A DNA stretch of 11,930 nucleotides from contig PMST01000380.1 of the NCBI GenBank assembly GCA_003168295.1, positions 7,958-19,887 of the forward strand, given 5' to 3'. The notes beneath the pieces were generated by a model. The model had not been told where the DNA came from, searched no databases, and saw only the letters and a program-made list of their open reading frames with translations. Positions 1 through 5,512 of the stretch are shown one piece after another; position 1 is the stretch's first letter, and the number at the start of each line of letters is the position of its first letter. The DNA comes from Actinomycetota bacterium. Its GTDB lineage: Bacteria; Actinomycetota; Actinomycetes; Streptosporangiales; Streptosporangiaceae. Made by a program: the position numbers and the translations under genes.

Positions 1-118
1 TTGACGGGCCGGACAAGGCGCAGCGGATCATTACCTGGCTGTCCCGGTCAAGAGCCTTCGGCCGGGAACCCGAAAGCGCGGCGGATCACCGGGCCGGTTA
101 AGCCGGAGATTTCCCGTA

Positions 119-727
<609 letters not shown>

Positions 728-796
728 TGCCGCTGTCAGCAGCACCGAAATGATCCCGCCGCACCCGCTGGACCTGCGACCCCGCAAACTTAAGCC

Positions 797-1534
797 ATGA
801 CCACGCTGACCCCGGGTGCCCCAGGCACCTGCCCGTTCACCATTGACCGGCCGGTCATGCGGCACCGGTGGGAACGGCTGACGTTCCTGCACTGGCCGTT
901 CGAGGCCGCCGACGTGCAGCGGCTGCTGCCCGACGGCCTGGAGGTCGAGACGTACGACGGTGCGGCGTGGGTTGGCCTGGTGCCGTTCTACATGCGGGTG
1001 GCCACGCCAGGCGGCCAGCGGGTGCCCTGGGCATCCAACTTCTGCGAAACGAACGTGCGCACCTATGTCCGCGACCACGCGGGGCGGTCCGGCATCTGGT
1101 TCTTCTCCCTAGACGCGTCCCGCCTGGGCGCGGTCGTCACCGCGCGCGCCACGCCCTACCGCCTGCCGTACTTCTGGTCGTCGATGCGGCTTCGCGAACG
1201 CGGCAACCAGATCACCTACCTGTCCCGCCGCGTCTGGCCCGGCCCGCGCCCGGCTATCTCTCGCCTGCGCATCGGCATCGGCGCGCCGATCGCCCCGGCC
1301 GACGTCACCGCACTCGAGCACTTCCTGACCGCCCGCTTCATGCTGTTCAGCGTCACCGGCGGCCGCCCGGTCTCGGCCCGCGCCTGCCACCAGCCCTGGC
1401 CCCTCTACCGCGCTCAAGCCCAGGTCCTGGAAGACCACCTGCTTACCGCGGCCGGCCTGCCCGCCCCCGAAGGCGAACCGCTGGTGCACTACTCGCCCGG
1501 CGTAGACGTCACCATTGGCCGCCCCGAACCCTGA
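797..1534 (+). CDS. DUF2071 (YqjF-like) family protein
   Basis: The 245-residue protein matches the DUF2071/YqjF family over its length. It has an early RWERLTFLHWPF segment, then a hydrophobic VQRLLPDGLEV stretch followed by AWVGLVPFYM, then FCETNVRTYV and GIWFFSLDA, which are the landmarks of this family. The molecular function of the family is not established; members fold like acetoacetate decarboxylase but have no proven reaction. No transmembrane segment or signal peptide is evident, so it is probably cytoplasmic. The ATG at 797 is not preceded by a recognisable Shine-Dalgarno sequence, so the message may be leaderless; an in-frame ATG near 857 would remove non-conserved N-terminal residues. 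It is convergent with the NTF2-like gene and its stop codon overlaps a short hairpin. The reading frame is intact. Confidence 0.85.
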   Translation: MTTLTPGAPGTCPFTIDRPVMRHRWERLTFLHWPFEAADVQRLLPDGLEVETYDGAAWVGLVPFYMRVATPGGQRVPWASNFCETNVRTYVRDHAGRSGIWFFSLDASRLGAVVTARATPYRLPYFWSSMRLRERGNQITYLSRRVWPGPRPAISRLRIGIGAPIAPADVTALEHFLTARFMLFSVTGGRPVSARACHQPWPLYRAQAQVLEDHLLTAAGLPAPEGEPLVHYSPGVDVTIGRPEP

Positions 1535-1547
1535 ACCCGCGGGGTTT
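1534..1547. terminator. Short hairpin between convergent genes, possible bidirectional terminator
   Basis: AACCC (1534-1538), a 3-nt loop and GGGTT (1542-1546) form a perfect 5-bp stem. It overlaps the TGA of the DUF2071 gene (1532-1534) and the TAA of the minus-strand NTF2-like gene (1546-1548). Position and symmetry suit a bidirectional terminator, but the stem is short and there is no long T tract. Confidence 0.35.
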
Positions 1548-1938
1548 ATCGTTCGCCGTCCGGGATCGGCTCGGCCAGCGCCGCCCGCCAGGCCGCCGCC
1601 GGGAAGGGGTCGGCGAAGTACTGGGTCTCGTGGGTGACCAGATCGCCGCCGAACTCCATGACACTCACCGAGTAGGTCGGCGCGCCGTCATAGGTGATCA
1701 CGACCTCGCTGACCCAAAGGTCGCCACCGCCCCGGATCCGCAGGACGCGGAAGTGGCGCTCGGCCGGGTGCCCGCCGCGTTGCGCCTCGATCTTCGACCG
1801 GCCCCGGAAGCGCTCGCCGGACTGCGGGTAGTCCAAGATCCCGTCGGCCGCGTAGATCGCGTGCTCGGTGTCGCTGTCCCCGCTTTCGGAAGCCGTCCAG
1901 TGCTCCTCTATCCGGGCGCGGGTCTTGACGTCATCCAT
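1546..1938 (-). CDS. Nuclear transport factor 2 (SnoaL-like) family protein
   Basis: This 130-residue protein has the plan of a single NTF2/SnoaL-like alpha+beta cone domain. It starts with an N-terminal helix (KTRARIEEHWTASESGD), followed by an acidic YAADGILDYPQSGERFRG segment, RSKIEAQR, and then alternating beta strands ending in HETQYFADPF. This domain serves either as a small-molecule isomerase/hydrolase or only as a binding pocket; the sequence does not tell which. The Asp-rich first helix and the Y/D pair near residues 29-36 are typical for the family. The ATG at 1938 is preceded on the minus strand by AGGTG about 9 nt upstream. No membrane segment or signal peptide is visible. It converges on the DUF2071 gene with 11 nt between the coding ends. 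Its upstream neighbour across a 340-nt gap is the decayed TDT transporter, transcribed the other way. Confidence 0.75.
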   Translation of the reverse strand: MDDVKTRARIEEHWTASESGDSDTEHAIYAADGILDYPQSGERFRGRSKIEAQRGGHPAERHFRVLRIRGGGDLWVSEVVITYDGAPTYSVSVMEFGGDLVTHETQYFADPFPAAAWRAALAEPIPDGER

Positions 1939-2129
1939 GTGCTGTTCACCTAAGCCTCGTCAGTAGCCAGAATGCCGCGGCTCGGATCTCACCTGATCGG
2001 GGTTCGGCCGGGAGGCGGTCCGTTACGCGACTGGGTTGGTGCAGGGTAATGCGCTGGCCTTCACCGTCGCCGGCCAGGACGCCCGCCCGCGCCCGTAGCT
2101 ACCCTGGCCCGAGCCCTGGTCTCGTCAAG

Positions 2130-2146
2130 CCTGGCCCCGGGCCAGG
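2130..2146. repeat. GC-rich inverted repeat CCTGGCC-3-GGCCAGG
   Basis: CCTGGCC (2130-2136) and GGCCAGG (2140-2146) are perfect 7-bp inverted arms around a 3-nt loop. The surroundings carry further CCTGG and CCAGG words. It could be an operator, or an attenuator in the leader of the TDT gene; its function is unknown. Confidence 0.45.
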
Positions 2147-2170
2147 GTGCCGGCCAGGGCCTTCCCGGGC

Positions 2171-2183
2171 GCGAGCGGCTCGC
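2171..2183. repeat. Inverted repeat GCGAG-3-CTCGC
   Basis: GCGAGC and GCTCGC form a perfect palindrome around one base (or a 5-bp stem with a 3-nt loop) 25 nt downstream of the previous hairpin and about 95 nt before the TDT start codon. Together the two palindromes may form a leader structure or regulator binding sites for the now broken gene. Confidence 0.35.
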
Positions 2184-2278
2184 TCCAAGCGCACGATGAG
2201 CGGAATAGACGATAAGCAGAGTAGCAACGTGCCGCTGAGACCGCCGCCGGCCCAGGAATCATCGCGAAGGAGCCACCG

Positions 2279-2979
2279 ATGTCGGACCATTTCAGCCTTC
2301 GCCTTCCGGGCGATACCGCCGGCATCGGCGCGCCGGACGCTCCCGGGTCAGGCTCGCGGTCTGGCTCCGGCGCCGTGACGATCGCGGGGGACGGGCCGTC
2401 GCGATCCCTCCGCCGGACCGCGACAGCCATCCAGGGTCTGTCTCCGGGCTACTTCCCGTTCGTGATGGCCACGAGCATCATCTCGACGGGAACATTTCTG
2501 CTGGGACCCTCGTGGCTGTCGCGAACGCTGCTCGTCATCGCGTCGGCCGGGTTCATCGTGCTGATTGTGGCCATGGTGACTGGATCCTGATGGGCGCCAC
2601 GGCGATCATCGGGTTCGTCGAGGGGTTCTCCTTCGCGCTGTGGTCCTTTGGCACCTGGTGGATCCCGCTGCTCGTCGTGCTCGGTTTCTGGCGCCACATC
2701 CGGCACCACTGGCCGCTGACCTACGAGCCGGCGTTGTGGAGCGTGGTCTTCCCGCTCGGCATGTACAGCGTCGCCACGCTGACGTTCGGCCAGGTCGCCC
2801 ATCTCGCCTTCATGGCACCACTCAGCCGGTTCATGCTCTGGGCGGCCGTGGCCGCGTGGGTAGCGGTGGCCGCCGCGTTCGTCGTCCGGATCCGGGGTGC
2901 GAGCGGGTTCAGCTTCGCAGGCCAGCACCGCGGCATGACCGGCCGGATGGAACAACATCAGCCACCGGAGGAGTCATGA
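2279..2979 (+). pseudogene. TDT-family (TehA/SLAC1-like) transporter, broken by internal deletion and frame change
   Basis: An N-terminal piece (ATG at 2279, AAGGAG at 2267-2272) runs to a TGA at 2588-2590. It contains the family's first-helix signature LSPGYFPFVMATSIIS and a second hydrophobic segment. The C-terminal piece continues in another frame from about 2570 to the TGA at 2977-2979, with DWILMGATAI, ALWSFGTWWIP, YEPALWSVVFPLGMYSVATLTF and a last membrane helix, which are landmarks of the last third of tellurite-resistance/dicarboxylate (TDT) carriers. Intact members have about ten helices and some 330-380 residues. Here the central helices are absent and the halves are in different frames, so a large deletion joined them near 2570-2590. 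The link from GATAI directly to GFVEGF also looks shorter than usual. The family exports organic acids, sulfite or anions; this copy cannot make the normal channel. It converges on tetR with a 22-nt overlap. Confidence 0.8.
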
Positions 2980-3656
2980 CCACCCAGCGCCGACGGCGAT
3001 GCGGCCGCCCGGGTCAGGTAGCGCTGAACCGATGGGGCGACAGCCGCCACTACGTCATCAGGCGGCAACGAGGCCAGCGGCTCCAACCGCAGGATGTACC
3101 GGCACAGGGCCAGGCCGAGCAACTGCGCCGCGATGAAGGTGCCGCGCTCGGCCGCCTGCTCGCCGCCCAGGTCGGCGCCCAGGTCGGCGATCGGCTTGGT
3201 GATCAGCTGGCTCAGTACGGCCTGGAGCTGCCCGGCGACGATCTCGCTGGTGACGGCGGTCCGGATCAAGGCGGTCATCTCGTCATCGCGGGCGGGATCC
3301 TCCCACCGGCTGAGGAAATGGCGGACCAGTACCTCGCCCCGACGGCCGGCCGGCACCGAGCCCAGGTCCGGGACGTGCAGATCCATGGTGACGGCCGCTG
3401 TGAACAACCCCGCCTTGGACCCGAAGTAGCGCATGACCATCGACGCGTCGACGTCGGCCCGCGCGGCGACGGCGCGGATGGTGGTGCCTTCGTATCCTCG
3501 CGCCGCGAACGTCGCCCGGGCCGCACCGAGAATGGCCCGGCGGGTGCCCTCAGATCGCGGCCCGCCCGTCCCGGGTACCACCGGCCCGCCCGTCCCGGGC
3601 ACCGGGCCGACCTTACTTGGGGCCGCCGCTACCGCCGCACGGCTGATGTCCGTCAT
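2958..3656 (-). CDS. TetR/AcrR family transcriptional regulator
   Basis: The 232-residue product begins with a flexible Pro/Gly/Thr-rich leader (about residues 1-33), followed by a TetR_N DNA-binding domain. This runs from GTRRAILGAARATFAARGY through the helix-turn-helix TTIRAVAARADVDASMVMRY to the conserved FGSKAGLF. The helical ligand/dimerisation domain (about 90-225) is of the AcrR-type C-terminal class; its ligand cannot be deduced. I chose the ATG at 3656 because upstream alternatives (ATG at 3686 or 3776) would put coding sequence across the operator region and add unrelated residues. It is divergent from the permease-Usp fusion and shares a 110-bp gap with two copies of an 18-bp palindrome, so it most likely represses that gene and itself. 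Its 3' end overlaps the convergent TDT remnant. The reading frame is intact. Confidence 0.9.
   Translation of the reverse strand: MTDISRAAVAAAPSKVGPVPGTGGPVVPGTGGPRSEGTRRAILGAARATFAARGYEGTTIRAVAARADVDASMVMRYFGSKAGLFTAAVTMDLHVPDLGSVPAGRRGEVLVRHFLSRWEDPARDDEMTALIRTAVTSEIVAGQLQAVLSQLITKPIADLGADLGGEQAAERGTFIAAQLLGLALCRYILRLEPLASLPPDDVVAAVAPSVQRYLTRAAASPSALGGHDSSGG
3558..3605. repeat. Two tandem 24-bp repeats inside the tetR leader region
   Basis: Two adjacent 24-bp units (3558-3581 and 3582-3605) share their first 18 bases exactly and differ at a few positions after that. On the minus strand they encode two octapeptides, VPGTGGPV and VPGTGGPR, just ahead of the helix-turn-helix domain. The length is a multiple of three, so copy-number change would keep the frame. 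Confidence 0.75.
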
Positions 3657-3666
3657 GATGTCCCAG

Positions 3667-3695
3667 CTTATCTTTCGACAACGCATGTTTGCCAA
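3667..3695 (-). promoter_or_regulatory. Possible tetR promoter (TTGGCA-17-GATAAG)
   Basis: On the minus strand, TTGGCA (complement of 3690-3695) and GATAAG (complement of 3667-3672) are separated by 17 bp. They lie just upstream of the tetR ATG at 3656. The -35 falls inside the distal palindrome, which would permit autoregulation. The -10 is only a partial match, and transcription would start a few bases before the ATG. Confidence 0.35.
3676..3693. promoter_or_regulatory. Possible third, degenerate operator copy
   Basis: Aligned to the 18-bp palindrome at 3733-3750, this stretch matches 11 of 16 arm positions (CAAC and TGTT cores kept). It overlaps the next copy by 4 bp, with centres 14 bp apart. 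It lies between the tetR -10 and -35 candidates. Weak on its own. Confidence 0.3.
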
Positions 3696-3707
3696 CGCTT
3701 GTTGACA
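3690..3707. promoter_or_regulatory. TetR operator copy 1, covering the -35 of the fusion gene
   Basis: TGCCAACG-CT-TGTTGACA is an imperfect palindrome that matches the perfect 18-bp copy at 3733-3750 in 14 of 16 arm positions. Its last six bases are the -35 element TTGACA, so a bound repressor would exclude RNA polymerase. The same site contains the best -35 candidate for tetR on the other strand. The centres of the two copies are 43 bp apart, close to four helical turns. Confidence 0.65.
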
Positions 3708-3730
3708 ATACCTCATTCGGTGCCTAATGT
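3702..3730 (+). promoter_or_regulatory. Promoter of the permease-Usp fusion gene (TTGACA-17-TAATGT)
   Basis: TTGACA at 3702-3707 is a perfect -35, and TAATGT at 3725-3730 is a good -10 with the optimal 17-bp spacer. Such near-consensus elements stand out in this GC-rich DNA. Transcription would start near 3737, inside the perfect palindrome, leaving a leader of about 30 nt with AAGGGAGG ahead of the GTG start. Confidence 0.7.
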
Positions 3731-3732
3731 TG

Positions 3733-3750
3733 TGCCAACAACTGTTGGCA
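3733..3750. promoter_or_regulatory. TetR operator copy 2, perfect palindrome at the transcription start
   Basis: TGCCAACA-AC-TGTTGGCA has perfect 8-bp inverted arms around two bases. It lies directly after the -10 and over the expected start point, the usual place for a TetR-family operator, and next to a divergently transcribed tetR gene. Confidence 0.7.
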
Positions 3751-3766
3751 TTTAAGGGAGGCTCAG

Positions 3767-5290
3767 GTGGCGGCAAGGCACGCCGGGGACGGCCGCAGGT
3801 TTCCGGCTCGGTACCGCGCGTTCGCGGGCTTCATCGTGGTCAGCGCGGGCTTCGTCGCGATCTTCGTCGCGCTAACCCTCAGCGCTTTCCATCGGCCGAC
3901 ACCGCATGACCTTCCCGTCGGCATCGTCGGTTCCACTGCGGTCACCCGCCACGTCGAGGCCGCCCTGGACGCCGCCGTCCCCGGGGCTTTCCGCTTCCGT
4001 AGTTACCCCAGCGAAGCCAGCGCCACGACCGGTATCGCGCAGCGTGAGGTCGATGGCGCGCTGATCGCTTCCGGCGCGAACCTGCGACTGCTGGTCACGC
4101 AGGCCGGAGGCACCGGCCCTGACCAGGCCCTCAGCGGGGCCTTCGCGGCCGTGGCGGCGCGGTCCGGGCGTCAGCTCATAGTGTCGGACGTTGTCCTGCC
4201 GCGGGTCAATGACTCCCAGGCGCTGTCGTCCTGGTTTGTCGTCCTGGCCGTGCTGATCCCCAGCCTGGCCGCGGGCTCGGCGTCGGCGCTGGCCTTCCGC
4301 CGCGCCCCGCGCGCTTGGGCCGTCGCGCTGCCCGTGGCCGCGGCCGTCGTCAGCGGGCTGGTCGCCGCGGCGATCTTGGATGGCATTGCCGGCCTGGGCC
4401 ACTACGCGGCGATCGCCGGCATTATCGCGCTGTTCTCGCTGGCCGTGGCGGCCCCCACGGCCGTACTGGCCCGGATCCGGCCGCCTCTGGTCGCCCTGGC
4501 CGTGTTGGTGTTCATCGTGGCCGGGATCCCGGTCAGCGGCGGACCGGCCAACCTGGCCAGCTTCAGCCCCGGCTTCATGCGCTTCTTTAGCCCGGTCCTA
4601 CCGCTAGGGGTAGCGGCCAGCGCCATCCGCAACGTGGTCTACTTCGGCGGCCATGCCACCAGCCCGTACCTCTGGACCCTGGCCGCCTGGGCGCTGGTCG
4701 GCGTGGCCGGCCTAATCCTGGTCACGGCGCTCCGACGCCCCGCTCTCGCGCTGACCAGGCCTGTCACGCCACCACCCATCCTGGCCGAACGGTCCTCCGC
4801 CCAGCCGGGCCGCGCCTCCGTCCCCGTCCCCGTCAGTCCAGATCCCGGTGCGGGGCAGTCCGTCACCCTGGTCGTCGGCTTCGATGACTCCGAGCCAGCC
4901 CAGCGGGCGCTGAGCTGGGGCGTGGACCTCCTCAGCAAGCGCCCCGGCGCCCTGCACGTCATCTATGCCGACCGCGTGCTGATCGACAGCGACCTGTCCG
5001 GATTCGGCCGCGCCGAGATGGACGAGGACCGCGATGAGAAGGCCGCCCGAGTGGCTGAGGCCGCTGAGGAGATCGCCGCCGCGGCCGGCGCGCCGTACAC
5101 GTTCGAGCGCCGCCAGGAATCGCCCGAAGCCGCGATTCTTGACGCCGCCAGCACTTACGCCGCCGCCGAGCCCGCCAGCACACCCATCATCGTGACCGGC
5201 CGCTCTCACCATGTCCCGCACCGCGTCATCGGCTCGGTCCCCGTCCGGCTGCTGCACGAGTCGCCCTACCCGGTACTCACCATCCCCTGA
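3767..5290 (+). CDS. ABC-2/YhgE-like membrane permease fused to a C-terminal universal stress protein domain
   Basis: This 507-residue protein starts at a GTG preceded by AAGGGAGG (3754-3761). The membrane part has one helix at about 18-40, an extracytoplasmic domain at about 41-152, and helices near 155-177, 183-206, 213-236, 239-259 and 303-322. This is the one-plus-five plan of ABC-2-type/YhgE-DUF3533-like exporters. A Pro-rich linker (about 325-364) leads to a UspA domain (365-507) with VTLVVGFDDS, the helix from PAQRAL, GAPYTFERRQESPEAAI and a terminal SPYPVLTIP strand. The Usp nucleotide motif G-x2-G-x9-G-S is degenerate: G478 is kept, His481 replaces the second Gly, and the spacing to G489-S490 is two residues short. 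ATP binding may therefore be weak or lost. The Usp domain would face the cytoplasm. The divergent TetR gene and paired operators suggest induction by a transported or toxic compound. The substrate is unknown. Confidence 0.75.
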   Translation: MAARHAGDGRRFPARYRAFAGFIVVSAGFVAIFVALTLSAFHRPTPHDLPVGIVGSTAVTRHVEAALDAAVPGAFRFRSYPSEASATTGIAQREVDGALIASGANLRLLVTQAGGTGPDQALSGAFAAVAARSGRQLIVSDVVLPRVNDSQALSSWFVVLAVLIPSLAAGSASALAFRRAPRAWAVALPVAAAVVSGLVAAAILDGIAGLGHYAAIAGIIALFSLAVAAPTAVLARIRPPLVALAVLVFIVAGIPVSGGPANLASFSPGFMRFFSPVLPLGVAASAIRNVVYFGGHATSPYLWTLAAWALVGVAGLILVTALRRPALALTRPVTPPPILAERSSAQPGRASVPVPVSPDPGAGQSVTLVVGFDDSEPAQRALSWGVDLLSKRPGALHVIYADRVLIDSDLSGFGRAEMDEDRDEKAARVAEAAEEIAAAAGAPYTFERRQESPEAAILDAASTYAAAEPASTPIIVTGRSHHVPHRVIGSVPVRLLHESPYPVLTIP

Positions 5291-5512
5291 TCGCCCAGGT
5301 GAGACATCGCTGGGCCACCTGCCCCAGTTGCACACTGCGCGTGTCCCGGCTGTCTGACGTCCCGACCAGGAGCGATCCCTAGGGCCCGCACAGGTACCAC
5401 GGCCCGGTCGAAGCGCGACCGCCTCGCGCAAATACGCTCGGCCCGGGCCAGCCGGTCGTCCTGACCAGGCCTGCGGGACGAGCCGGTCGGCCGCCCCCGG
5501 GAGGAGGAACCC
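5291..5512. promoter_or_regulatory. Leader and probable promoter region of the arginine deiminase cluster
   Basis: These 222 bases hold no credible gene. The word CCGGTCG occurs three times (5404-5410, 5452-5458, 5483-5489), the last two inside a 9-bp direct repeat with a 31-bp period. An inverted repeat with 6-bp arms, CGGTCG-5-CGACCG, lies at 5405-5421, and GGTC-5-GACC at 5454-5466. These could be activator or repressor sites. CAGGTG and CACCTG just after the upstream stop codon could form a weak hairpin. I see no strong -35/-10 pair. GGAGGAGG (5500-5507) is a strong ribosome binding site for the antiporter ATG at 5513. Confidence 0.4.

Larger units (their letters stand above)
1939..2278. 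other. Gene-free divergent region with GC palindromes
   Basis: I find no credible coding region in these 340 bases: reading frames here translate to Pro/Arg/Gly-rich text with no family features. The stretch separates the minus-strand NTF2-like gene from the plus-strand TDT remnant, so it should hold both promoters. I see no clear -35/-10 pair. It is rich in CCTGG/CCAGG words between about 2101 and 2160 and contains two compact palindromes, listed separately. Confidence 0.5.

Noticed and set aside
3..101. Open frame at the window start that could be the C-terminus of an upstream gene (ends at TAA 99-101)
   Set aside because: Only about 32 residues with no recognisable family feature. It could be real, but nothing in the sequence supports a call.
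868..1953. Long plus-strand frame overlapping the DUF2071 gene and the NTF2-like gene
   Set aside because: Arg/Pro/Ala-rich text with no domain, covering two well supported genes on opposite strands; a GC-driven shadow frame.
2049..2378. Plus-strand frame of 109 residues in the intergenic region
   Set aside because: Pro/Arg/Ser-rich, no ribosome binding site, and it overlaps the supported start of the TDT gene. It looks like random open frame in GC-rich DNA.
2640..3755. Long plus-strand frame antisense to tetR
   Set aside because: Translates to low-complexity Arg/Gly/Asp text and opposes a clear TetR gene. Only the start signal at 2976 was kept as a curiosity.
5340..5395. GTCCC-containing words resembling a DosR/DevR box ahead of the arginine cluster
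   Set aside because: The two half sites do not form the required palindrome, so I do not call a dormancy-regulator site although the gene content would fit.
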